The notes under the pieces are model-generated. The model had not been told where the DNA came from. It searched no databases and was given only the letters and a program-made list of their open reading frames with translations. Positions 26,238 to 34,064 of a stretch of 64,000 nucleotides of DNA are shown here, in pieces (positions within the stretch are counted from its first letter, which is position 1; each line of letters begins with the position of its first letter). The DNA lies in the NCBI RefSeq assembly GCF_000829415.1, contig NZ_AP014637.1, positions 5,659,001 through 5,723,000 on the forward strand, in the 5' to 3' direction. A program made the position numbers and the translations under genes. The stretch is from Pseudomonas sp. StFLB209. GTDB lineage: Bacteria; Pseudomonadota; Gammaproteobacteria; Pseudomonadales; Pseudomonadaceae.

Positions 26238-27988
26238 TGATACACGTCTCCCTGTGTGGTGCTGACTTGCAGCTCGTGAAAGGAATTGAGGCTGGCGTAG
26301 AGCGCGAAAAACTCATTGAGTACCGAGCCGAACAGATACAGGTCGCCATCTGCGATGTAGTGACGCGCGTCGATGCTCAGTTCGGTGCGCAGGCCACGCA
26401 GCGGCAGAGCGCCGTGCATCCGGTCGACCGCTTCATGGCGCACCGCCTGCAAGCCATCGAGCCGACGACGGCTGACTTTCTCGGCATGCGGGTCGTGGTA
26501 ACGCGGCCAGTCATAGGTTTGCAGGATGACTTTGAGCGCCTCGACGTTGGCCAGCGACAGGTAGTTGAGCGACATGTTGCTGATCAGCTTCCAGAGAAAT
26601 CCACGGCTCAACGGCGGCGCATGACTGGCGGTGGCCGGGACGATGTTGCGAAAGCGGATGAAACCCGGGCTGTTCTCGCAAGGCTGGTCAATCTCACCGA
26701 CCTTGAGCTGGCGTGGCAGGTTCTGGTTGGTGCAGGTCAGTTGCACGGATACGGTTTCATCGCCGCCCCGACCAGCCACCGCAAAACTCAACCAGGTCTC
26801 CAGCCCCTCGTGCAGCGCCGATGGCCGCTGGCGCAGGCTGTAATGTGGCCGGCCCTGGGCAACGTCAAAACTCGGATCATGTTCGAAGGACTCGAACGGC
26901 ACGTAGGTCCGGTAATCCAGCCCGCCACTGTTCCAGCCCGTCACCGAGTCGACCGAATACACACCGCACGTTGCCGAGCCTCGGCTGCCGGGCAACAACA
27001 GGTATTCGTCCTGACGCTGGTCGAAACGGATCGGCAACGCGTCCTGGCAAAACAGGTTGACGATGGGGGTGCAATAGAGCTTGATGTTGTCCAGGGTCGG
27101 ACGCAGGTGCTCGATCGCCTTGCTGCGGATATCCATGCGCAGTTCCAGGCCGCGCAGGTTTTTCAGGGTCTGTTCCGGCAGGCTGCCCAACACGTCGAGG
27201 CCATTGATATCGACAAACAGAAACTTGTCCTCAAAGGCAAAGTACTCCTGCAAGAAGCGGTAGCCGCGAAAGGTGTTCAGAGGATAGGGAATCAACGCCT
27301 GGTCCTCTGCAAAGCCTACCGGCTGGACGCAGTCAGCAGACAGCTTGAAACTCAGCGGGCTGCCATTGACGTCACAAGCCGGTTTGCCGTGCAGATCCAG
27401 CGGCACCAGGCACAGCTCATCCAGATGACGCAGCAGGCTCAGGTACAGCATCTGGCTGATGTAGCGCTCGCCCGCCAGGTGCAGACGCAGGTTAGCCAGT
27501 TGCAATTGGCCAAGGTGACCGTCAGCGGTCATGCTCAGGTGCAAGCTGAGCAACGCGCCCTCCCCCTTTACCGAAAACTCCAGGCCGCTGGTTTGCAGAG
27601 CGTGTAACCGGGTGGCGTAGCAGGTGCGAAAACGGCAACGCACGCCCTCCACCTCACGGCTTTCCAGCTCTGTATCGCGGGCCACCAATTGACCGGGGCC
27701 GGCCTGCGCCAGCGCTTCGAACTGCACGATGCTGAACGCCGGCAACGGCCGCATGTAGTTGGGCCACAACAGGTGGATCAGCGAATGGGTAAGCTCGGGC
27801 AGTTCGTCGTCAAGCTTGTGCCGCAGCCGCCCGGTGAGAAAGGCAAAGCCTTCAAGCAGCCGCTCAACGTCCGGGTCACTGCCCGGTTGCCCCAGCCAGG
27901 GCGCCAGCGCCGGACTGCGCTCGGCAAAGCGCCGGCCCAGCTGGCGCAAGGCACTGAGCTCACTCTGGTAGAAATGATCGAAAGACAA
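26201..27988 (-). CDS. tssF: Type VI secretion baseplate protein TssF
   Basis: TssF forms the baseplate wedge with TssG. The 595-residue protein opens with the family signature YQSELSALRQLGRRFAERSP and SDPDVERLLEGFAFLTGR. It contains LLWPNYMRPLPAFSIVQFE and a C-terminal FGSVLNEFFALYASLNSFHE, all typical of ImpG/VasA. It is 19 bases downstream of tssE. Confidence 0.93.
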   Translation of the reverse strand: MSFDHFYQSELSALRQLGRRFAERSPALAPWLGQPGSDPDVERLLEGFAFLTGRLRHKLDDELPELTHSLIHLLWPNYMRPLPAFSIVQFEALAQAGPGQLVARDTELESREVEGVRCRFRTCYATRLHALQTSGLEFSVKGEGALLSLHLSMTADGHLGQLQLANLRLHLAGERYISQMLYLSLLRHLDELCLVPLDLHGKPACDVNGSPLSFKLSADCVQPVGFAEDQALIPYPLNTFRGYRFLQEYFAFEDKFLFVDINGLDVLGSLPEQTLKNLRGLELRMDIRSKAIEHLRPTLDNIKLYCTPIVNLFCQDALPIRFDQRQDEYLLLPGSRGSATCGVYSVDSVTGWNSGGLDYRTYVPFESFEHDPSFDVAQGRPHYSLRQRPSALHEGLETWLSFAVAGRGGDETVSVQLTCTNQNLPRQLKVGEIDQPCENSPGFIRFRNIVPATASHAPPLSRGFLWKLISNMSLNYLSLANVEALKVILQTYDWPRYHDPHAEKVSRRRLDGLQAVRHEAVDRMHGALPLRGLRTELSIDARHYIADGDLYLFGSVLNEFFALYASLNSFHELQVSTTQGDVYQWTPRMGQQPLL

Positions 27989-28007
27989 GGTCAGTCACCT
28001 GGGCAGT

Positions 28008-28418
28008 TCATGATTCGACGCACACCTGACCACCAGCCTGGAGCCGCACCTGCCACCGCAGCGGGCGCCTTACGCCGGCCGCGACCAGTAGCGCCTCGAG
28101 CGCAAAGGCCAGGCGCAGCGGGTCACCCTGAGCTGGCAGCGGGATGACCCTGACCTCTGCCAGCCGTGGCTCATGGGCCGTGATAAACGCTTCGATGGCT
28201 GCGCGCCCCTGGCTCAGCGCGTCGTACAGGCTCAAGTGCAGGTTATTGAGGTCCGGCAGCCCGTAGTCAGCGCGAATCTGCACGCTGCCGGCACGGGTGC
28301 CGAGCATGCGTTGCAGATGGCTGGCCACCGAGTCTGTTACCGCCGCCTCATGACTCATGCCGCAGCGCCGGGCGGCTTCGCCCCCCAGGCGTTCGAACAG
28401 GCTGCCGTAGCCGGTCAC
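28008..28418 (-). CDS. tssE: Type VI secretion baseplate protein TssE
   Basis: A 136-residue gp25-like protein that forms the baseplate hub end of the sheath. Family hallmarks are SLFERLGG at the N-terminus, TRAGSVQIRADYGLPDLNNL and YDALSQGRAAIEAFITAHEPRL, with the conserved E-P-R. Its ATG overlaps the tssC stop (4 bases). Confidence 0.92.
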   Translation of the reverse strand: MTGYGSLFERLGGEAARRCGMSHEAAVTDSVASHLQRMLGTRAGSVQIRADYGLPDLNNLHLSLYDALSQGRAAIEAFITAHEPRLAEVRVIPLPAQGDPLRLAFALEALLVAAGVRRPLRWQVRLQAGGQVCVES

Positions 28419-29899
28419 TGGCTGACGTCCTTGTCCAGTTTGCCGACCAGCGACAAGGTGAAATCAGCGCCCATGTATTTGAAATGCGGGCGCACGTTGA
28501 GGCTCACCCGATACCAGCCCGGCTCGCCCTCGACGTCACTGACGCTGATCTGCGCGGCACGCAGCGGGCGCCGGCCACGGACTTCGGCACCGGGGTTTTC
28601 CTGGTCGGCGATGTACTGGCGAATCCACTTGTTGAGTTCCAGCTCAAGATCGGAACGCTCTTTCCATGATCCAAGCTGCTCGCGCTGCAGCACCTTGAGG
28701 TAATGCGCCAGCCGGTTGACGATCATCATGTACGGCAGTTGCGTGCCCAGCTTGTAGTTCAGCTCAGCGTTCTTGCCCTCGGCGCTGTTGCCGAAGAACT
28801 TGGGCTTCTGCACCGAACTGGCAGAAAAGAACGCCGCGTTATCGCTGCCCTTGCGCATGGTCAGAGCGATGAAGCCCTCCTCGGCCAGCTCGAATTCACG
28901 ACGGTCGGAGACCAGCACTTCCGTGGGGATCTTGGTCTCGATTTCGCCCATGCTCTGGAAATGGTGCAGCGGCAAGTCTTCTACTGCGCCGCCGCTCTGC
29001 GGGCCGATGATGTTCGGGCACCAGCGAAACCGCGCAAAGCTGTCGGTCAGCCGGGTGGCGAAGGCATACGCCGTGTTGCCCCACAGATAGTGCTCGTGGC
29101 TCGCGGCGACGGTTTCGCGGTAGACGAACGACTTGACCGGGTTTTCTTCCGGATCGTAAGGGTTGCGCAGCAGAAAGCGCGGCAGGGTAAGGCCAAGGTA
29201 ACGGGCATCTTCGGACTGGCGCAGGCTCTGCCATTTGGCGAACTGCGGCCCTTCAAAGTGATCACGCAGGTCCTTGAGGTCGGGCAGGCCAGTAAAACTT
29301 TCCAGGCCGAAAAACCCGGGACCGGTGGCAGCAATGAACGGCGCATGGGCCATGCAGGCCACACTGGCCACGTACTGCATCAGTTTGATATCCGGGGCGC
29401 TGGGCGACAGATAGTAGTTGGCAATCATTGCCGCCACCGGCTGGCCACCGAACTGCCCGTATTCGGCGGTGTACACGTGCTTGTACAAGCCCGACTGCAT
29501 CACCTCGGCAGAGTCTTCGAAGTCTTCCAGCAGGTCCTGGCGCGAGACATTGAGGATTTCGATCTTGATGTTCTCGCGAAAGTCCGTGCGCTCGACCAGC
29601 AGCTTGAGGCCGCGCCAGGCGGACTCCAGTGCCTGAAAATCGGGGTGGTGGAGAATCTGGTCGACTTGCTGGCTGAGCCGCGCATCGATCTCGGCGATCA
29701 TCCGGTCGGCCAGGGCTTTCTTCACCGGCTCGGCGCTGTTGTGCGGTTTAAGCAGTTCGGCGATGAACGCCGACACGCCGCGCCGGGCAATACCCCAGGC
29801 TTCGTCTTCGGGATTCAGGCGGGTCTGGGCGATGATGCTGTCCAGCAGGCTGTCGGGCTGGTCACCGGACGGGTTACGGGTTGCGGTCTGGGTATTCAT
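28415..29899 (-). CDS. tssC: Type VI secretion contractile sheath large subunit TssC
   Basis: TssC (VipB) forms the contractile sheath with TssB. The 494-residue protein has the conserved LLDSIIAQTRLNP start region, LESAWRGLKLLVERTDF, DDP-type positions, TGLPDLKDLRDHFEG, and FARFRWCPNIIGPQSGG. The C-terminal end (SVSDVEGEPGWYRVSLNVRPHFKYMGADFTLSLVGKL region) is intact. An AAGGAAAG ribosome binding site precedes the ATG, 25 bases after tssB. Confidence 0.95.
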   Translation of the reverse strand: MNTQTATRNPSGDQPDSLLDSIIAQTRLNPEDEAWGIARRGVSAFIAELLKPHNSAEPVKKALADRMIAEIDARLSQQVDQILHHPDFQALESAWRGLKLLVERTDFRENIKIEILNVSRQDLLEDFEDSAEVMQSGLYKHVYTAEYGQFGGQPVAAMIANYYLSPSAPDIKLMQYVASVACMAHAPFIAATGPGFFGLESFTGLPDLKDLRDHFEGPQFAKWQSLRQSEDARYLGLTLPRFLLRNPYDPEENPVKSFVYRETVAASHEHYLWGNTAYAFATRLTDSFARFRWCPNIIGPQSGGAVEDLPLHHFQSMGEIETKIPTEVLVSDRREFELAEEGFIALTMRKGSDNAAFFSASSVQKPKFFGNSAEGKNAELNYKLGTQLPYMMIVNRLAHYLKVLQREQLGSWKERSDLELELNKWIRQYIADQENPGAEVRGRRPLRAAQISVSDVEGEPGWYRVSLNVRPHFKYMGADFTLSLVGKLDKDVSQ

Positions 29900-29924
29900 C
29901 TAGCGGCTTTCCTTGGCAATGGGC

Positions 29925-30431
29925 TTACTGGGCGGGCGAGGTTTCAGGGCTGATACCCAGTTCTTGCAGCACGCGGTTGCGCGAAGGTTCGTCGCTCAGC
30001 ACATCTTCAATGGCCTTGCGGAACGCCGGCGCATTGCCCAGCGGCCCCTTGAGCGCGACCAGCGCATCGCGCAAGTCCATCAGCTTGCGCAACTGCGGCA
30101 CCTGGTCGACCAGGCTGGCGGGGTTGAAGTCGTTCATCGAGCGCACGCTCAGGCTCAGTGCCAGTTCATCGGTGGCCTCGTCATCCTGCAGGCGGTTAGC
30201 CACGCTGAGGTTCAGACACAGCTCCTGCTTGGCCAGCACCTCGTCAAAGTTGTGCTTGTCGATGGAGATGGGTTTGCGTTCTTCAAGCTTGCGTGGGTCA
30301 GGGCGACAGGTGTAATCGCCCAGGGCCAGCAGTTTGAGCGGCAGTTCGAGCTCTTCCTGAGCACCTCCGGTGGCAGGTTTGAAGGTGATGTTGATGCGTT
30401 CCTTGGGGGCTACCGAGGCGTCTTTGGCCAT
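29925..30431 (-). CDS. tssB: Type VI secretion contractile sheath small subunit TssB
   Basis: TssB (VipA) is the small sheath subunit. The ATG at 30431 (MAKDASVAPKER) gives 168 residues, the usual length, and follows a strong AGGAG. Signatures are ERINITFKPATGGAQEELELP, LPLKLLALGDYTCRPDPRKLEERKPI (landmark near residue 30-55) and VPQLRKLMDLRDALVALKGPL. The gene overlaps the tssA end by 22 bases. The frame stays open upstream inside tssA, but that part is not conserved sheath sequence. Confidence 0.94.
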   Translation of the reverse strand: MAKDASVAPKERINITFKPATGGAQEELELPLKLLALGDYTCRPDPRKLEERKPISIDKHNFDEVLAKQELCLNLSVANRLQDDEATDELALSLSVRSMNDFNPASLVDQVPQLRKLMDLRDALVALKGPLGNAPAFRKAIEDVLSDEPSRNRVLQELGISPETSPAQ

Positions 30432-32029
30432 GCTGTTTCTCCTGGGGTTTGCGGCCCTTGGGCCTGTTCGAGCACCACCTCGGGATCGAGGTGGCACAGC
30501 CTGCGAAAAATCTCTTCCTTGCGCTCGCGCACGGCGTTGTTCTGCGGCAAGCGCTCGCAGCAGTTGTGCAGCAGGTGCAGGACCTGAAGTTGCAGTTGTG
30601 GCTCCCAACCGGCCTGCTGAGCCTGTAGCAAAAGCTGGTCAAGGCCCTCGAGCTGAATGCGCGCCAACTCATACTGCTGCGCGGCGAAACACAGCCGGGC
30701 CAGGCTCAACTGCCAGAAAAATCGCTCGCGGCCACAGGTCGCGCCGGTCAGCCCGGCCTTGAGCGGCTGCCCGGCGACCTTCAGGCCGTCCTTGGCCAGT
30801 CGTGCCACGGCCGTTTCCAGGGCCGGCTCCCAGGCCGGTCGCAGGTCTGCTTCGGCGGGTTCGACGACTGTCGCAAGGGGCGCCTGTTGCAGATGGACAG
30901 CGACGTATTGGGTGATCCAGAGGCTGGTGGCCGGGTCGACAAATGGCCTGCCGTCTTGAAAGCGCAACTGCGCCAACGCGGGTAAGCGCTGCAACAGCAA
31001 AGCCAGATGCAATTCGACGGCGCGCATCGCAAGATCGGCGTTCAGTTGCTCAAGGCACTGCCAGACCATGCGCTGCCCGTCGATCCAGAACGGCGCCTGG
31101 CTCAGGCTGTGCTCCAGGTCAATCAACAGATCGGCGTAGCCTCCGTCGGCGAAGCGCTTGTGATAATCGGCGAGCTGCTCAGCGGCCAGGCCGCGTACTG
31201 CGGTGACCTCGCCGTTACGCTCTGGCAGTGTCTGCACCGGCAGCCACAACAGGCTGCGGCTCAGATGTACGGCGCGAAAATCGCAAGCCTTGCTCTGCAA
31301 CCACCAGCGGCACAGTGGCCCGGCCTGCTCTTGCAGGTTGCGCAGGGACTGCTGCGCCTGCTTGTGGCTGCTGACCTCGGCGCTTGGTGCCAGCCACTGG
31401 CTGGCGGCCTGACGGACCTGGGTGGTCACCGCCTCGACCACACCGACGGCCGGACGGTTGTCTTGCGCACGCTGAATCATTGCCGCCAGACGCCGACACA
31501 GCGGTAACAGCAGCGGCGCGGCAGTACCGAGTTGCTCGCTGAACAGCCGATCAAGTGCTTCGAGCAAGGTCAGTAAACGGCGGAACAGCTCAAGCTGTTC
31601 GCCCACTGCGATCTTGTCTCCCAGCAACGGGTCGAGGCGGTTCAACAGCCAGTTGATGGCTGCACAGCGGGTCCGCGGTTTGAGGGGATGCACGCTCGCC
31701 CAGTGGCGGCTACAGAGCTGCTCAAGCATGCCTATCCCGGCCAGCAGGCCGACAAAGGATTCGCGCTGGTACAAGGCCCAGGTCAACCAGACCGCCACCC
31801 GCAAGTCTTTGGACTGGTTGCGCAACAATGCTTCGCTGCGCTCCAGGACCAGCAGCCAGTCGACTCGTTGCCCGGCGTGCAGCGACTGCGCCTTGGCAAT
31901 TTCCTGCTCCAGCGCTTCGAACTCGGCGCAGAAACGCACGTCTTCGCCCACGAAACTACGTTCGCTGATGGCGAGCTCGGCAATTTCCAGATAAACAAGG
32001 CACAACTTTGCGCGATAAGGCATTGGCAT
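30410..32029 (-). CDS. tssA: Type VI secretion protein TssA (ImpA N-domain)
   Basis: TssA is the cap/priming protein for tail tube and sheath growth. An ImpA N-terminal domain is visible (LRVAVWLTWALYQRESFVGLLAGI and RTRCAAINWLLNRL). The C-terminal half is the long VasJ-like type (CCERLPQNN near the end). With the ATG at 32029 the product is 539 residues; a GTG nine codons earlier is also possible because neither has a strong ribosome binding site. It is the first gene of the minus-strand T6SS operon. Confidence 0.88.
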   Translation of the reverse strand: MPMPYRAKLCLVYLEIAELAISERSFVGEDVRFCAEFEALEQEIAKAQSLHAGQRVDWLLVLERSEALLRNQSKDLRVAVWLTWALYQRESFVGLLAGIGMLEQLCSRHWASVHPLKPRTRCAAINWLLNRLDPLLGDKIAVGEQLELFRRLLTLLEALDRLFSEQLGTAAPLLLPLCRRLAAMIQRAQDNRPAVGVVEAVTTQVRQAASQWLAPSAEVSSHKQAQQSLRNLQEQAGPLCRWWLQSKACDFRAVHLSRSLLWLPVQTLPERNGEVTAVRGLAAEQLADYHKRFADGGYADLLIDLEHSLSQAPFWIDGQRMVWQCLEQLNADLAMRAVELHLALLLQRLPALAQLRFQDGRPFVDPATSLWITQYVAVHLQQAPLATVVEPAEADLRPAWEPALETAVARLAKDGLKVAGQPLKAGLTGATCGRERFFWQLSLARLCFAAQQYELARIQLEGLDQLLLQAQQAGWEPQLQLQVLHLLHNCCERLPQNNAVRERKEEIFRRLCHLDPEVVLEQAQGPQTPGETAWPKTPR

Positions 32030-32534
32030 TCCGGCAGCAAAAGTGCGGTTAAGCACAATGCAGCCGAGAATATACCCGTGAATAAAAAACCAGCCAAAAC
32101 AAGGGTTAGCGAGTATTTTAGGATGTTGTTAAATATTTAAACCATGGCTCAACCTGCAAACAACTCGCATCAATAAACACTGGAAACACTTATCTAGCCC
32201 ACTCTAAGACACCGCATATACGGCATTAAAAGACCGAAAACAGCACGGCAAAACAAGTTGAAACAATAAATAAATTGCTTTTCAAATCATCACTAAAGTC
32301 GTGATCAGAGCGAGATGGCAAAAGCCCATCTCTTTCTTCGCTGATCGTATAACCGACCAACGGTACAGGGCCGCAGGTTCTGTAGAAGCCCTTGAAGCAC
32401 AAGCCTCTGCGTGTTCATCACCCCCTAAAAAGCACCGCTTCAAGGCACCATGGGAACTTGCCAAGTTGTACGACATCCTATGTTGTGCTTGACTGCATCT
32501 CGTCCCACTACAATAACAATCGGAGACTTTCACC
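32030..32534. other. AT-rich divergent control region between tssA and the Nramp-like gene
   Basis: About 500 bases with no convincing gene; the part 32050-32300 is much richer in A and T than the surroundings. It should hold the promoter of the T6SS operon (minus) and of the Nramp-like gene (plus). A 7-bp hairpin GAGATGG-CAAAAGC-CCATCTC followed by TTTCTT is at 32311-32337. No TGGCAC-N5-TTGC promoter was found facing tssA. Confidence 0.6.
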
Positions 32535-33836
32535 ATGGCGAACAGTCGATCTGTCACAGCCAAATCCGCCGACGCTGCACAACCGCTACTCAAACGCATG
32601 ACCAAACTACTGGGGCCAGGCATCATCGCCGTGTTGTCCTGGCTGGGTGCTGGCGATCTGATCACTTCATCGGTCGCGGGCGCCAACTACGGCTACGCCA
32701 TGATGTGGGTACTCGCGGTGTCGCTGCTGTTGCGTTTTCTGATCGTCAACATCATTGCGCGCTTCCAGCTCTGCAATAACCAGGGCATGACCATCCTTGA
32801 GGGCTACGCCCAACTGCATCCCCTGTTTGCCTGGTTCATGCTGGGTTATGCCTTGCTCATGGGCCATCTGATCAATGCCTACATGATCAAAGGGGCCGGT
32901 GAGGCATTGGCGATGTTGCTCAATATCAACCAGCCATTGCTGTGCTCGGTGGCCGTAATTATCGCGGTCTGGTTGCTGGTCGGGCGCAACGTCTACAGCC
33001 TGATTGAAGGCGTGATGAAAGTCCTGCTGGCAATCATGACCCTGGCCTTCCTGGCGCTGGCCGTGATGTCCGGCCCCGATCTGGGCGGCATTCTCAAGGG
33101 CACCATCGGCTTCAGCATTCCACCAGACCAGGGCGTGCATGGCGCCGTGCTGGTGGCGGTTTCGGTAATTGGTGCGGTGGCCGGCTCCATCGCCAACTTC
33201 GTGCATCCGTACGTAATGCGCGAAAAAGGCTGGACGGGGCCGGAGCACAAGCGCATGCAGCGCAACGACCTGTTGTTCGCGGTCATCGTCGGTATTGTGA
33301 TTAACCTGGCGATCTGGGTCGTTGGCGTGGAGATCCTGCGTCCTAATGGCCTGCAGGTCAGCACGCTGGGCGATCTGGGCAAAGCACTGGAAATGTTCTT
33401 CGGCCCGGCAGGCTGGTATGTGTTCTTCGTCGGGGTGTTCGCCACCTTGTTTGCCAGCATTGCGGGCAAGACCACGGCCTTTCCGATGCTGATCACCGAC
33501 GCATTTCAGCACATCCGTCCTGAGCGCCGTGAAAAGTACGGCAAGGAATTTCATCAGGACCCGATGCACAAGTGGTTCATGCTGTTCATCCTGGTGACCC
33601 CGATCGTCTGGTCGCTGCCCGGCATGCCGGACTTCGTGACCCTGACCCTGGGCGTCAACGCGCTGAACATCGTCGGCCTGCCGATCATCTCGCTGGGCCT
33701 GTTGATCATGTCCAACCAGAAGTCGCTGCTCGACAAGCAATACCGTAACAACTGGTTCGAGAACATCGCGCTGGGCTTTGCCACCGGGCTGGCAATCTGG
33801 GTTGCCTTCCAGCTGGGTGGCGAGGTGTTTGGCTGA
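32535..33836 (+). CDS. Nramp-related divalent metal transporter with altered metal site
   Basis: An inner-membrane protein of 433 residues with about 11 hydrophobic helices. It aligns with Nramp/MntH: the N-terminal LGPGIIAVLSWLGAGDLIT, GANYGYAMMWVLAVS and the later FVGVFATLFASIAGKTTAFPML. In Mn/Fe-transporting Nramp proteins helix 1 has DPGN and helix 6 has a metal-binding Met in MPH. Here helix 1 reads GAGD and the helix-6 region reads IANFVHPYVM, so the canonical metal ligands are missing. It may carry another cation (such as Mg2+ in known Nramp-related transporters) or something else. CGGAGA precedes the ATG, and a terminator follows the gene. Confidence 0.8.
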   Translation: MANSRSVTAKSADAAQPLLKRMTKLLGPGIIAVLSWLGAGDLITSSVAGANYGYAMMWVLAVSLLLRFLIVNIIARFQLCNNQGMTILEGYAQLHPLFAWFMLGYALLMGHLINAYMIKGAGEALAMLLNINQPLLCSVAVIIAVWLLVGRNVYSLIEGVMKVLLAIMTLAFLALAVMSGPDLGGILKGTIGFSIPPDQGVHGAVLVAVSVIGAVAGSIANFVHPYVMREKGWTGPEHKRMQRNDLLFAVIVGIVINLAIWVVGVEILRPNGLQVSTLGDLGKALEMFFGPAGWYVFFVGVFATLFASIAGKTTAFPMLITDAFQHIRPERREKYGKEFHQDPMHKWFMLFILVTPIVWSLPGMPDFVTLTLGVNALNIVGLPIISLGLLIMSNQKSLLDKQYRNNWFENIALGFATGLAIWVAFQLGGEVFG

Positions 33837-33939
33837 CACTGGCTAAAGGCGGCCGGTTACCACCGCGCCGCCACTTGCCACGCAGCGGCTAAAGATTGGC
33901 GTCCGCCAGCCGATAGCGCCTTATCAGTCATGACTGACT

Positions 33940-33965
33940 CCCGGCTACCCAGGCCGGGTTTGTTC
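33940..33965 (+). terminator. Rho-independent terminator after the Nramp-like gene
   Basis: A 6-bp GC stem (33940-33945 with 33953-33958, loop 33946-33952) is followed by TTTGTT. It separates the Nramp-like gene from the zorA/zorB pair, so the two are probably separate transcripts. Confidence 0.6.
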
Positions 33966-33986
33966 ACGCGGACAAGGACCTCTGCA

Positions 33987-34064
33987 GTGCAGTTGCACAC
34001 TCTCCCGTTTCATCCCGAACACACCCCACCCGTTGATCTGCGCACCGCTGAGGTGGGCGTATGA
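33987..34064 (+). CDS. Possible 25-residue leader peptide coupled to zorA
   Basis: From GTG at 33987, with AAGGA about 10 bases upstream, a 25-codon frame runs to a TGA that overlaps the zorA start codon (ATGA). The product (MQLHTLPFHPEHTPPV start) is His/Pro-rich and unrecognised. The exact overlap suggests a translational-coupling leader, but chance cannot be excluded for so short a frame. Confidence 0.3.
   Translation: MQLHTLPFHPEHTPPVDLRTAEVGV

Noticed and set aside
32311..32337. Hairpin as a firm terminator or small RNA
   Set aside because: Only a 7-bp stem with an interrupted U-run, and there is no gene upstream of it on the plus strand.
32282..32686. 134-codon minus-strand frame upstream of tssA
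   Set aside because: It overlaps the start of the Nramp-like gene in antisense, has no recognisable domain and no ribosome binding site.
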